A DNA stretch of 58,487 bases from Acidithiobacillus concretivorus (GTDB lineage: Bacteria; Pseudomonadota; Gammaproteobacteria; Acidithiobacillales; Acidithiobacillaceae), in the NCBI RefSeq assembly GCF_018853445.1, contig NZ_JABELD010000118.1:1-58487 (forward strand). The letters run 5' to 3'. The translations under genes and the position numbers were made by a program. This document shows positions 15,659-25,014 of the stretch, piece after piece. Position 1 is the first letter of the stretch, and every line of letters starts with the position of its first letter. The notes under the pieces were generated by a model, which saw only the letters and a list, made by a program, of their open reading frames with translations, ran no database searches and was not told the origin of the DNA.

Positions 15659-16093
15659 ATGTTAAAACTTCGCCGCTACTTTCGTTCGCTGGCAATATTG
15701 TCCTTGTTCCTTATTGGAACCTGGATGAGCAATGCTGCGGTGGCGATGCCACAGGGTATATCCTGTGTTGAAATGTACGGGATGTCCATGATGGGCATGT
15801 CGATGGCGAACATGCCTTGTTGCCAGGGTAATCCTGGCATGGGCATGGGCATGGGCATGATGCTGATGAATCCCCATTCCGAAGCGATGAGTAGTCAGTG
15901 CATGGCGCTCTGCGCAGAGACGCATGCGCGAGGCGGATTGCGCTTTTCTGGAATCTCTGTGCAGACTCCCATGTGGATTGGTTCTGTGACATGGACCCGC
16001 TCTCAGTTTGTCGCGAAGGATCGTCCCAGTTTTTTCCTCCCTGAATCCTCTTACCATCCTCCACCGCTTCTTCACATACGATTGACCCTTTAA
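15659..16093 (+). CDS. Exported Met/Cys-rich small protein, CopL-like
   Basis: 144 residues from MLKLRRYF; an in-frame ATG at 15638 is possible. The signal peptide (LAILSLFLIGTWMSNAAVA) is followed by a dense Met and Cys stretch: CVEMYGMSMMGMSMANMPCC, then GMGMGMGMMLMNPH, then SSQCMALCAE. The rest is ordinary. Such Met motifs bind Cu(I) outside the cytoplasm. Position just before the cusC-like gene on the same strand suggests a periplasmic copper-binding or regulatory protein of the CopL type. The ribosome site is weak. Confidence 0.65.
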   Translation: MLKLRRYFRSLAILSLFLIGTWMSNAAVAMPQGISCVEMYGMSMMGMSMANMPCCQGNPGMGMGMGMMLMNPHSEAMSSQCMALCAETHARGGLRFSGISVQTPMWIGSVTWTRSQFVAKDRPSFFLPESSYHPPPLLHIRLTL

Positions 16094-16163
16094 GTTCTCC
16101 TCAACAAGTGGGCACTCCTTTTTTCAAAGGAGATAATGTCATTGATTTGCTATGGAGATTTTC

Positions 16164-17441
16164 ATGGATGTCAATCTATTCGAGCAATTATTAGCCAAAA
16201 ACAGAATAAGGCTCTTGGCCGGGATAGTGCTTTGCTGTTCAACGACCACAGCCTGCGCTGATCCGTTAAGTTTGCAGAACGCGCAAACCATTGCCTTGCG
16301 TCAGAACCCGGGGCTCGGCGCACTGACCCAAAAAATTGTAGAACTAAAACATCAGGCCGTATCCGTAGCCCAGTTGCCTGATCCGCATCTGTCTCTGGGT
16401 GCTGAAAATTTACCCCTCAACAGTTTCTCCATGAACCAGCAGCAGATGAGTATGCTGAGTGTGGGGTTGAGTCAGACTTTTCCCTCTTTCGGTAAACTGG
16501 GGCTGGAAAGCCGGCAAACGCGCGTGGAAGCTGCAGCAGCCACTGACACCCTGCAAGGCCAGTCCGCCGAATTGGTGTTGTTGTTACGCCGCGTCTGGCT
16601 GCAAGCGCTCTATACCGACAAAGTCATAATGACGGTCCGGCATCAGGAACAGTTGCAAGCCGAGAGTGTGCAGGCCGCACTAGCGCTCTATCGATCCGCA
16701 CGGGGATCGGAGGCCAATGTGCTCCGGGCCCAACTGGCACGAGACGATCTAGCGAATGACATTATCAAATTACAAGCCGAACGAACGCACTATCTTGCAC
16801 AAATTGCCCAGATCCTGAATCTATCGAAGCCACCTTCCATTCAAAACCGATGGCCGCATCTCCCGTCGCCCAAAACCTTGCGTACCGCAGAAGCCCGTCT
16901 TATGGGGCAACCCCTCCTGCGCTCTGCACAGGCGCAATCGCGCGCTGCGCAAATCGGGGTACAAATCGCTCAACGGAGCTATTGGCCCAATGTTACCGTC
17001 AGCGCTGCCTATGGTCAGGATTTTCATCCGGGTAGCCCAAACTGGTTGTCTGTGGGCGTAAACCTGAGCCTGCCTATCTTTCCGGAAGACCGTCAGGCTC
17101 AGAATGTTGACTCCGCCCGAGCCAAGGCACTGCAAGCCCAATATCGTTATGACGATCAGCACCTGGTGCTGATCCAGCGGTTACGCAGCACATTCGCCCG
17201 TTATACCGCTCTGAAAAAAGAATGGACACGGACTGATGAACGCCTACTACCCAAGGCACAGCAGGCATTTTCTGCGACACTGGCTGCTTATACCTCGGGA
17301 CAGGCCCACATGGATGCGGTGTTGCGCACGCAAAATGTGGTATTGCGCTATGCGCTGACCCGTTTGCAGTACCGCCGTGATCTCGCTCTCAGCGTCGCGG
17401 AGATGGATTTCCTCACCACTCAAGGGAGGGCATCGTCATGA
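16164..17441 (+). CDS. cusC: Outer-membrane efflux protein, TolC family (CusC-like)
   Basis: About 425 residues; the ATG at 16164 is preceded by TGGAG, and an ATG at 16152 is also in frame. A signal peptide (LLAGIVLCCSTTTACA) precedes two OEP repeats: LSLQNAQTIALRQNPGL.., GAENLPLNSFSM..LSVGLSQTFPSFGKLGLESRQ and AQSRAAQIGVQIAQRSYWPNVTVSAAYGQDF. TolC-type proteins form the trimeric outer-membrane duct of tripartite pumps. The stop overlaps the next start (ATGA). With the adaptor and RND pump it makes a complete heavy-metal efflux operon. Confidence 0.85.
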   Translation: MDVNLFEQLLAKNRIRLLAGIVLCCSTTTACADPLSLQNAQTIALRQNPGLGALTQKIVELKHQAVSVAQLPDPHLSLGAENLPLNSFSMNQQQMSMLSVGLSQTFPSFGKLGLESRQTRVEAAAATDTLQGQSAELVLLLRRVWLQALYTDKVIMTVRHQEQLQAESVQAALALYRSARGSEANVLRAQLARDDLANDIIKLQAERTHYLAQIAQILNLSKPPSIQNRWPHLPSPKTLRTAEARLMGQPLLRSAQAQSRAAQIGVQIAQRSYWPNVTVSAAYGQDFHPGSPNWLSVGVNLSLPIFPEDRQAQNVDSARAKALQAQYRYDDQHLVLIQRLRSTFARYTALKKEWTRTDERLLPKAQQAFSATLAAYTSGQAHMDAVLRTQNVVLRYALTRLQYRRDLALSVAEMDFLTTQGRASS

Positions 17442-18817
17442 AGTTCCGTCAATGGACCCTCCCTGTGGGACTCCTTGCGCTGGGTATTGTCATGGGTGCA
17501 GCCGGGGTATGGTGGTTACGAACGCCCAGTGTCGTGCCCAGTCTCGTCAAAAACCAGCAACCTTCCCCAAACAGCAGCACCGACAAGCGCCATATTCTCT
17601 ACTGGGCTTCCCCCATGAATCCCAAGATTCATTCGAATCACCCGATGAAAGACAATATGGGCATGGCCTATATCCCTGTCTACGCTCCCGGTACCAATGC
17701 ACAAAAGCCCTCGGGATTGCATATCAACTCACAGATGGCGCAAAACCTGGGTGTCCGTCTTGTGCAGGTTCAGGAACGGCAGATGGGTCACACCATTCAC
17801 ACCGTAGGAACCGTGGCCGTGGATGAAAACCGTGTATATTCAGTCAACCCGCGCTTCTCCGGTTGGGTGGAACAGTTGCCTGTCCGCGCTGTGGGGGACA
17901 CGGTGCAACGTGGCCAAGTGCTTGCCGAGATTTATTCTCCGGCATTATACAGTGCCCAGCAGGAGTATCTCATTGCGCGGCGTCAACAGGGATGGACGGC
18001 AGATCCCGCCCTGCTGGCGGCTGCTCAGACGAAATTGCAATTACTCGGAATGTCCAGAAACGAGATTGCTGCACTCGCCTTGCACGGCCATGCTGAGCGG
18101 GATGTCGCATTAAGGGCGCCGGCTTCTGGAGTCATTGAAACGCTCAATGTGCATCAGGGCAGCTATATCTCACCGCAGACCGAACTTTACCAAATTGCCA
18201 ATCTGGACAGGGTTTGGGTGAACGTGGCGCTCTACACCTATCAGTTACCCTGGATACAGACCGGTGACTCTGCCCGCCTGCATTTACCCGCTTACCCAGA
18301 GGTGCGCTGGAAAGGGTCTTTGAGCTTCCTGTATCCGACGCTGAATGCCCAAAACCGGACGGTTACAGCGCGCCTGAGCGTACCCAATCCAGAGGGGAAA
18401 CTCCGCCCCGGCACCTACGCCGATGCCACTATTTTAGCCCGGTCTGAGAAGTCACTGGCCGTACCAAGCAGCGCCGTACTGCATACGTCTCAGGGCGATT
18501 TCGTGATGCTTGGCGAGGGTCATGGGCATTTTCTACCGGTACAAGTCCGCTTAGGGCCAGAGTACCGGGGATGGGTAGCTATCTCAAAGGGCCTCCAGCC
18601 AGGCGATCGGGTTGTGGAAAGTGCGCAGTTCCTGCTCTATTCCGAATCGCAATTTCAATCCGTGCGGGCGCGCATGTTGGGCTCAAATACTGCCCGAATG
18701 GATTCTGCGCCGCCCGTTGTGGCACAAAACCGGTCAACACCTGTTTCGGAAAAACCCAAAAACCGTGCTGCAGCGACCATGGCCAACATGGATATGGGAG
18801 GCAAAAACCATGATTAA
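17438..18817 (+). CDS. cusB: RND periplasmic adaptor (CusB-like)
   Basis: 459 residues with one N-terminal anchor (LPVGLLALGIVMGAAGVWW). A heavy-metal-binding domain follows: LYWASPMNPKIHSNHP..DNMGMAYIPVY, in which the usual Cys are replaced and Met remains, as in CusB of the copper/silver systems. Then come the barrel-sandwich and beta-barrel segments (GWVEQLPVRAVGDTVQRGQVLAEIYSP, ASGVIETLNVHQGSYISPQTELYQIANL). A Met/Asp-rich tail (ATMANMDMGG) may also bind metal. Its stop lies inside the start of the pump gene. Confidence 0.88.
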   Translation: MKFRQWTLPVGLLALGIVMGAAGVWWLRTPSVVPSLVKNQQPSPNSSTDKRHILYWASPMNPKIHSNHPMKDNMGMAYIPVYAPGTNAQKPSGLHINSQMAQNLGVRLVQVQERQMGHTIHTVGTVAVDENRVYSVNPRFSGWVEQLPVRAVGDTVQRGQVLAEIYSPALYSAQQEYLIARRQQGWTADPALLAAAQTKLQLLGMSRNEIAALALHGHAERDVALRAPASGVIETLNVHQGSYISPQTELYQIANLDRVWVNVALYTYQLPWIQTGDSARLHLPAYPEVRWKGSLSFLYPTLNAQNRTVTARLSVPNPEGKLRPGTYADATILARSEKSLAVPSSAVLHTSQGDFVMLGEGHGHFLPVQVRLGPEYRGWVAISKGLQPGDRVVESAQFLLYSESQFQSVRARMLGSNTARMDSAPPVVAQNRSTPVSEKPKNRAAATMANMDMGGKNHD

Positions 18818-21800
18818 GGCCGTGATGCGTTGGTGTCTCAATAACCCATTGTTGGTGATTATTGCCAGTCTGGTCGTGATCATTGCGGGAGTCATCTCCA
18901 TCCTGAGCATTCCACTGGAAGCGCTCCCTGATATTTCGCCGACCCAGGTCATTGTCAAAACCAGTTATCCGGGACAGGCTCCACAAATCATTCAGGATCA
19001 AATCACCTATCCCCTCGAAACGACTTTGCAGGAAGTGCCCGGTGCCAAAGCCGTACGTGGCTATTCCATGTTCGGGGATTCCTATGTTTACGTGCTGTTC
19101 AAGGGAGGCACCCCGATTTTTCAGGCTCGGAATCTGGTCCTGCAATATCTCAACCAAGCCCAGGGTCAGTTACCAGCCGGGGTAACCCCAGCCCTGGGGC
19201 CGAATAGCTCAGGGGTGGACTGGATTTATGAATATGCCCTCACAGATCCCAGTGGCTCACTCAACCTTGCACAACTTACCACCTTGCAAAACTGGTTTCT
19301 GAAATTTGCCTTGCAAGGCATTCCCGGCGTGGCCCAGGTCGCCACGGTGGGCGGGATGGAGCAGGAGTATCAGGTGGTTGTCTTCCCTAATCGTCTGCTG
19401 GCCTACAACCTCACCTTGCCACAGGTCGAAGCGGCTATTCGTGCGGCCAATGGCGAAACTAGTGGTTCCGTCGTGGACATGGGAGAGTCGCGCTACATAG
19501 TGCGTACCTCTGGCTATATTCATTCTTTGAAGGATTTACAACAAACCCCGCTTGGTGTGCGCGACGGCGTGCCCGTGACGCTGCAGCAAGTGGCACGGGT
19601 ACAACTAGGCCCGGTTCTACCCAGTGGTATTGCCGAACTGAATGGTCAGGGTCAAGTGGTGGGTGGCATTGTCATGATGAATCAAGGAGGAAACGCCAAT
19701 GCCCTGATACAAAAGATTCAACAAAAACTTAAAAGCTTGCAGGCCTCGCTGCCGGCTGGAGTGAAGGTAGTGACCACATACAGTCAGCGCCCCCTGATTC
19801 AACGCAGCATTCAGACGCTCAGTGGCAAACTGCTGGAAGAGTGTGTGGCCGTCATGCTGGTGACTTTGCTGTTTTTATTACGGATCCGTTCGGCGCTGGT
19901 GGTCCTGATTGCATTGCCGATCGGTATACTTGGCGCTTTTATCGTGATGTATGCTCTCGATATACCGGCAAATATCATGTCCCTTGGGGGAATCGCCATT
20001 GCGATTGGCATTATGGTCGATGCGCCCGTGGTAATGATCGAGAACATGCATAAACATATGGAGAAAGGAGAAGCCCTCAACCCTTGGCAGACTGCCGGGA
20101 TAGCGGCGATGGAAGTTGGGCCCGCGCTGTTTTTTTCCTTACTGATTATCGCGGTTTCCTTTCTGCCCATATTTGCGCTGAGTGGACAGGAAGGGAAATT
20201 GTTTGCGCCGCTCGCTTTTACCAAAACCTTTGCGATTGCCGCCGCAGCCATTCTCGCTATCACCCTGGTGCCCGTCCTGATGGCCTGGTTTATTCGAGGA
20301 AAAATTCCCGTTGAACGCAAGAATCCTTTAAACCGGGTGTTAGCGAGGTTGTATCGTCCTGTCATACACAGCGTATTGCAAGCCCCTTGGCTGGTCGTTA
20401 TCGGGGCCATGCTGGTGGCTGCGACGCTTGTTTATCCCTGGCAAAGACTGGGTACCCAGCTCATGCCGCCCCTGGAAGAAGGGACACTGCTGTATATGCC
20501 CGTTGCCCAGAATCCTGCCATTTCTTATGGAGAATCTGCGGCGCTTTTGCAGTTGACGGATCGCATTATCAAAACATTTCCAGAAGTGAAAACCGTTTTT
20601 GGAGAAGCGGGACGGGCGCAGACCGCCACCGATCAGTCACCCATTTCCATGTTTGATACAGTGGTCACCCTTAAACAGCCCGATCATTGGCCCGCCCACA
20701 TCAGCATGAACAAACTGCGTGACCAGCTGAATCAGGCCTTGCAGATTCCCGGTCTGAGTAATAACTGGACACAACCCATCAAGGGGCGCGTGGACATGTT
20801 GACGACCGGACTGCAAACCCCTCTCGGGCTCAAGATTACGGGACAGAATTTGGCTACCTTGAGTCTTCTAGGGCAGAAAGTCCAAGCGGTGCTCCAAAAA
20901 GTGTCTGGTACCCAGACAGCGTATGCCGCCAGAGTAACCGGCGGACGTTATATCGTCGTCCATACGGATCGGGCCGCCGCCGCACGCTATGGCATTTCAG
21001 TGGCCGACGTGAACCGATTGGTGGAAACGGCTATCGGCGGCAAGGTCCTAACTACGGCCGTAGAGGGTGTGCAACGTTTTCCGGTGGATTTGCGCTATCC
21101 TCGCGATCGTCGGCAATCACTTTCGGCGCTGATGGACAGTCGTGTGGCAGCGCCCAATGGTGCGCAGATTCCCCTCGCACAGTTGGCGCGGGTAGACATG
21201 GTCAATGGGCCAGCCATGCTCACCAGTGATGATAGCCAACTGAACAGTTGGGTGACCATTGATCTGAAACCGGGGACGAGCATTGGCACTTATGTGGCCA
21301 ATGCAAAACGGATGCTCGCGCATCAGGTCCATCTACCGCCGGGGTATACCATAAACTGGGTCGGAGAATATCAGAGTATGCATCGCGCCAATCAGCGTTT
21401 GCAGATCGTCGTGCCGATGGTTTTGTTACTGATTGCCTTACTGCTCTATCTCAATTTTCGTAATGTGGTCGAGGTGGGTATTGTCCTGGTCACTTTACCA
21501 TTCTCCCTGGTAGGTGGCCTCTGGCTGGTTTATGTGCTTGATTACAAAATCTCTGTAGCGGTGGTCGTGGGTTTCATCGCCCTCGCCGGTGTGGCCGTCG
21601 AATTTGGGGTAGTCATGCTCCTTTATCTGGACCAGGCTCTGCAGCATCGGCGGGCCCGCGATGCCTTGCAAAACTGGCACGATCTGCAGCTGGCGATTAC
21701 GGAGGGGAGTATGCTTCGCCTGCGTCCGCTGGCCATGACGTTTACCTTGGTCGTTGTGGGACTGCTGCCCATCATGCTCAGCAAGGGCACAGGCGCTGAT

Positions 21801-21920
21801 ATGATGAAACGGATTGCAGCACCTATTATCGGCGGCATGTTGAGCGCAACGCTGCTAGCCTTGCTCGTTATCCCTGCTCTATATGCCTTATGGCAACGGC
21901 GTCGTCTAAGATTGCGGTAA
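18810..21920 (+). CDS. cusA: RND heavy-metal efflux pump (CusA-like)
   Basis: 1036 residues from MIKAVMRWC, preceded by GGGAGG; the frame is open further upstream but overlaps the adaptor gene. Twelve membrane segments in two halves, each with a large periplasmic domain. Signatures include DISPTQVIVKTSYPGQAPQI, GGIAIAIGIMVDAPVVMIENMHKHME (the HME-RND motif, normally VDAAIVMIEN) and QLMPPLEEGTLLYMP. The protein exports metal ions using proton entry; Cu(I)/Ag(I) is the likely substrate because the adaptor is of the CusB Met type. Confidence 0.9.
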   Translation: MIKAVMRWCLNNPLLVIIASLVVIIAGVISILSIPLEALPDISPTQVIVKTSYPGQAPQIIQDQITYPLETTLQEVPGAKAVRGYSMFGDSYVYVLFKGGTPIFQARNLVLQYLNQAQGQLPAGVTPALGPNSSGVDWIYEYALTDPSGSLNLAQLTTLQNWFLKFALQGIPGVAQVATVGGMEQEYQVVVFPNRLLAYNLTLPQVEAAIRAANGETSGSVVDMGESRYIVRTSGYIHSLKDLQQTPLGVRDGVPVTLQQVARVQLGPVLPSGIAELNGQGQVVGGIVMMNQGGNANALIQKIQQKLKSLQASLPAGVKVVTTYSQRPLIQRSIQTLSGKLLEECVAVMLVTLLFLLRIRSALVVLIALPIGILGAFIVMYALDIPANIMSLGGIAIAIGIMVDAPVVMIENMHKHMEKGEALNPWQTAGIAAMEVGPALFFSLLIIAVSFLPIFALSGQEGKLFAPLAFTKTFAIAAAAILAITLVPVLMAWFIRGKIPVERKNPLNRVLARLYRPVIHSVLQAPWLVVIGAMLVAATLVYPWQRLGTQLMPPLEEGTLLYMPVAQNPAISYGESAALLQLTDRIIKTFPEVKTVFGEAGRAQTATDQSPISMFDTVVTLKQPDHWPAHISMNKLRDQLNQALQIPGLSNNWTQPIKGRVDMLTTGLQTPLGLKITGQNLATLSLLGQKVQAVLQKVSGTQTAYAARVTGGRYIVVHTDRAAAARYGISVADVNRLVETAIGGKVLTTAVEGVQRFPVDLRYPRDRRQSLSALMDSRVAAPNGAQIPLAQLARVDMVNGPAMLTSDDSQLNSWVTIDLKPGTSIGTYVANAKRMLAHQVHLPPGYTINWVGEYQSMHRANQRLQIVVPMVLLLIALLLYLNFRNVVEVGIVLVTLPFSLVGGLWLVYVLDYKISVAVVVGFIALAGVAVEFGVVMLLYLDQALQHRRARDALQNWHDLQLAITEGSMLRLRPLAMTFTLVVVGLLPIMLSKGTGADMMKRIAAPIIGGMLSATLLALLVIPALYALWQRRRLRLR

Positions 21921-21942
21921 TACTCAGAAAAGGAGAAATGTC

Positions 21943-22500
21943 ATGGACAGAAGACAGTTGTTGAAGTCGATATTGTCGGCACTGGCTATAGCAGGTTATG
22001 TACAGGCAGACCGGGCTAATGCTTCTGGTATGGGCAGCATGATGGGAAACATGATGGAGGGTAATGACCATGACCACGAAGGCATGCGTGCCATGATGTC
22101 ACCGGAGAATCGTGGACCCATGCGTACCGGGATGGAGTTGTTCCAGGTGCATGCAGAGGTGCATCGCAAAGTAACTTTTTTGCCCAATGGGATACACGCG
22201 GTCACGATTTCAGCCGTGCCACATACGGTTGCATTACTCCAGGCACATGTGACCCAGATGTATCAGCGCCTGGCGGAAGACCAACCTTTTCCCTATCCGG
22301 CCAGTCAAAGTGTTCCCGTCATGTTTGCTCATCCAACGCTATACCAGCGAAAACTGGACTATCTCAAGGATGGGGTGGCGGTGACAGAAACATCATCAGA
22401 TCCGGAAATGATCCAGGTGATTCATGCCCACGCGCGTGAAATTACGCGCTTTGTCAAAGAGGGCATGCCTGCGATGATGCGGGGAATGATGTCCTCATGA
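21943..22500 (+). CDS. Exported Met/His-rich protein downstream of cusA
   Basis: 185 residues beginning MDRRQLLKSILSALAIAGYV, a Tat-like signal with an RR followed by a hydrophobic run. Then GMGSMMGNMMEGNDHDHEGMRAMM supplies Met and His ligands. A helical domain (AVHRKV..GIHAVTISAVPHTVALLQAHVTQMYQRL) follows, and the C-terminus ends in PAMMRGMM. It starts 22 bases after cusA with a GGAG site, so it is probably the last gene of the operon. I do not know the family by name; a periplasmic copper chaperone is the best guess. Confidence 0.65.
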   Translation: MDRRQLLKSILSALAIAGYVQADRANASGMGSMMGNMMEGNDHDHEGMRAMMSPENRGPMRTGMELFQVHAEVHRKVTFLPNGIHAVTISAVPHTVALLQAHVTQMYQRLAEDQPFPYPASQSVPVMFAHPTLYQRKLDYLKDGVAVTETSSDPEMIQVIHAHAREITRFVKEGMPAMMRGMMSS

Positions 22501-22675
22501 GATGCAGGGATGCGGGCTCAATATTTCAGACTGTTTTGGATTCAATAAGCGTGAAATTTTTGTCGGTGTCCATATCCTTCTCTATACTGAGCCATTCCGA
22601 ATAGTGAACCTTACGGTCGGACTCCAGCTATATCTCCATCATGAAGAATCTGTAGATGGACCAATTGCCTAAATT

Positions 22676-22855
22676 TCAGTTGGGATCATCTACTCTGTAA
22701 ATTATCAAGTAGATGAGCAGCATCAGAATAACCAGTGTTAGCGATATGCTCACCGGGCCCGTACCCAGACCAAGGCCACCGAACTGAAGGGGTTTGTCTG
22801 TCCAATCTGCGAAAGAGGCTCCCAATGGTCTTGTCACTGTGGATGGAAAGAGTCT
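22676..22855 (-). pseudogene. C-terminal remnant of a COG4705-type membrane protein
   Basis: On the minus strand one frame reads TVTRPLGASFADWTDKP, then QFGGLGLGTGPVSISLTLVI, LMLLIYLIIYRVDDPN and a stop. The motif TRPLGASFADW..GGLGLGTGPVS and the terminal helix are those of the uncharacterised multi-pass COG4705 membrane proteins. Everything upstream (about 200 residues) is missing. The rest of the gap 22501-22903 holds nothing else I can identify. Confidence 0.62.
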
Positions 22856-22903
22856 TTGTCCATTTTAGTTTTTGGGGCAACACGAGTGCAGAGGTATCAT
22901 GTG

Positions 22904-24403
22904 CTAGTTCTTTGCCAGGGTAATGACCACATAGATGCTCGCTTTACCCTGACGGACCAACATGGGAATGGGTTGATCTTTGGGCAACCTGGCGACGATG
23001 CGCGCCAGCTCGCTGACATTATGGACATCCTGCTGATTGATCTGCTGAATGATCATTCCGGGCATGAGTCCCGCCTCGGCGGCCGGGCCTTCACTGACAC
23101 CCACCACCACGACACCATGGTGAACATCCAGTTGTTTTTCAATGTCTGGAGTTAGATTTTGAACATGAATATCCAGCCTGTCGATTTTCTGGACCTTCGT
23201 CGGAACGGCCGGTTGGTTACTGCTGGTCTGCTCATCCATGTTTTTCGGCAGGGCAGTGACCAGAACATTTTTGGTTTCCGCCACACCATGATGGAGGATA
23301 CCCACGCTGGCATGAGTGCCCGGAACGGTGTTACCGACCATGGGCGGCAGTTGGCCGACGTTGTAAACCGGTTTGCTGTCATAGGTCACAATGACGTCAC
23401 CGGGTTGAATGCCGGCCTTGGCGGCGGGGCTGCCCGGCATCACCGAAGCTACCAGTGCCCCTACCGGCTCCTGAAGATGCAGAGCCTGGGCCATTTGTGG
23501 AGTGACGTCCTGTACTTCGACACCCAGGTACCCGAACTGAATGGGTTTGTGATCCTTGAAGTCCTGCACCACGCGCATGACGGTATTGATGGGGATTGAG
23601 AATGACAGCCCCATGTATCCACCGCTGTTGGTGTAAATCTGATCATTGATGCCGATTACCTGGCCTTTCATGTTGAAGAGCGGACCACCGGAGTTGCCGG
23701 GATTGATGGGCACGTCACTCTGAATGAAGGGAATATATTCGTCATCGGGCAGCGGCCGGTTCATGGCGCTGACTACCCCTTGGGTGACCGTATTGTAGAA
23801 CCCGAAGGGCGCACCCACCGCCAGCAGCCACTGGCCGACTTTCAGGTCATCAGAATTGCCGATGGGAACCGTGGGGAGATCCTTGGCATCAATTTTCAGC
23901 AGGGCCGTGTCGTAGCGTACTGAAAGTCCAATCAGTTTGGCTGGATAGGCATGATGATTGGTCAGGGTGACAACAATATGATTGGCACCCCGTACTACGT
24001 GACCGGCAGTGACTATATAACCATCCGGGCTGATGATAAATCCGGAACCCAGTGACTGGATTTTTTCATGCTGCTGGTGGCTGGGTCCCGCTTGTCCGGG
24101 TGCGCCGAAGTGCTGAAAAAACTGGTAAAAAGGAGAGTTTGGCGGAAACGGATTGCTCTGCTGATGGATGACTTTGTTGGTGGTGCTGCTGATGTTCACC
24201 ACCGCCGGACCATAGCGGTCAATGATAGGGGTAAAATCCGGGAGGGCAACCAGCGCCTGTTGTGGTGCCGTGTTGGTGTTAATCGACAAGGCCGGTGCCG
24301 TAGGGGTGGCGTCAGCCTGTGCCCATTCGGTGGCGCCCAGGGTAAAACCAAAGCACGCGGCAACAACAGCAGTAATCAGTAGTTTCGGGCGATTATTCGC
24401 CAT
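22904..24403 (-). CDS. Periplasmic serine protease, HtrA/DegP family
   Basis: 499 residues from MANNRPKLL with GGAGAG upstream; a longer frame to 24508 lacks a site. A signal peptide is followed by a trypsin-like domain with the full triad: TAGHVVRG (His), YDTALLKI (Asp) and NPGNSGGPLF (Ser). Two PDZ domains follow (YLGVEVQDVTPQMAQAL..PAAKAGIQPGDVI and VVVGVSEGPAAEAGLMPGMII). HtrA proteases degrade or refold damaged envelope proteins. A Gln/His/Pro-rich linker (HQQSNPFPPNSPF..HQQHEK) lies in the LA-loop region. Placed convergent to the cus operon, but a single transcription unit. Confidence 0.92.
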   Translation of the reverse strand: MANNRPKLLITAVVAACFGFTLGATEWAQADATPTAPALSINTNTAPQQALVALPDFTPIIDRYGPAVVNISSTTNKVIHQQSNPFPPNSPFYQFFQHFGAPGQAGPSHQQHEKIQSLGSGFIISPDGYIVTAGHVVRGANHIVVTLTNHHAYPAKLIGLSVRYDTALLKIDAKDLPTVPIGNSDDLKVGQWLLAVGAPFGFYNTVTQGVVSAMNRPLPDDEYIPFIQSDVPINPGNSGGPLFNMKGQVIGINDQIYTNSGGYMGLSFSIPINTVMRVVQDFKDHKPIQFGYLGVEVQDVTPQMAQALHLQEPVGALVASVMPGSPAAKAGIQPGDVIVTYDSKPVYNVGQLPPMVGNTVPGTHASVGILHHGVAETKNVLVTALPKNMDEQTSSNQPAVPTKVQKIDRLDIHVQNLTPDIEKQLDVHHGVVVVGVSEGPAAEAGLMPGMIIQQINQQDVHNVSELARIVARLPKDQPIPMLVRQGKASIYVVITLAKN

Positions 24404-24579
24404 AGGACTCTCCTTTGAATCGTAATGTTGCAGAATGCATAAATAGGCCCAAAACGTGGAGCCATAATTGACACTTGCCTTGATTTTACCTGGCAATACA
24501 ATGGGCAAAATGGATACTTAATGATTCAGTCCTCAACTCATCATCAACTGCGACCCAAATACGCGCTGCCATGACAGAA

Positions 24580-24915
24580 TTAGTTCAGATGATTATTATT
24601 GACGACCTCCCAATGACTTCCACCTAATTTCCCAATTTCGATCATCTGAATTTGACCATTCCTGATTATGGAGCATCGGTAAACCAGGCCGTGTAGCTGC
24701 CTGCAATGATTGATTTTTGTTTCTTTAACTTCCTGATCAATATGCTGCATCTGAATCTTGGTCATATTCATGTCCATGTTGTTGCCTTTAATCGCGCGGA
24801 TAATATCTGCTTGTTTGAGTGCTTGACGCACATCCTGATGGCTAGGTCCGAAGACACATCCAGATAGCCCGATAACGGTAAAAAGCAAAAGAAAGCGCCT
24901 TGAAAGATTCATCAT
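24580..24915 (-). CDS. Small lipoprotein, unknown function
   Basis: About 111 residues from MMNLSRRF (or one Met later); the longer frame to 24999 reads through a hairpin. A lipobox is clear (FTVIGLSGC). The mature part has two Cys (HCRQLHGLVYRCSI), likely a disulfide, and ends GGSHWEVVNNN. The spacing of YRCS..NGQ resembles small periplasmic lipoproteins of unknown function. No good ribosome site is seen, so the start is uncertain. Confidence 0.55.
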   Translation of the reverse strand: MMNLSRRFLLLFTVIGLSGCVFGPSHQDVRQALKQADIIRAIKGNNMDMNMTKIQMQHIDQEVKETKINHCRQLHGLVYRCSIIRNGQIQMIEIGKLGGSHWEVVNNNHLN

Positions 24916-24962
24916 TATGATTTTGGATAAGAAATAGAATGGGGCCGACAAAAACCGCCAGA

Positions 24963-24980
24963 GGTACCATGAATGGTACC
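24963..24980 (-). terminator. Hairpin after the gene at 25015-25509
   Basis: GGTACCAT / ATGGTACC with a two-base loop. On the minus strand a T-rich stretch (GGTTTTTGTC) follows after several bases, so it may act as a weak terminator for the upstream gene. Confidence 0.35.
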
Positions 24981-25014
24981 CTGACGTTCCATGAATCACC
25001 TACCAAGGTAGGGA

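Noticed and set aside
18612-18809. Upstream extension of the cusA frame
   Set aside because: It overlaps the adaptor gene and has no ribosome site; the ATG at 18810 has GGGAGG.
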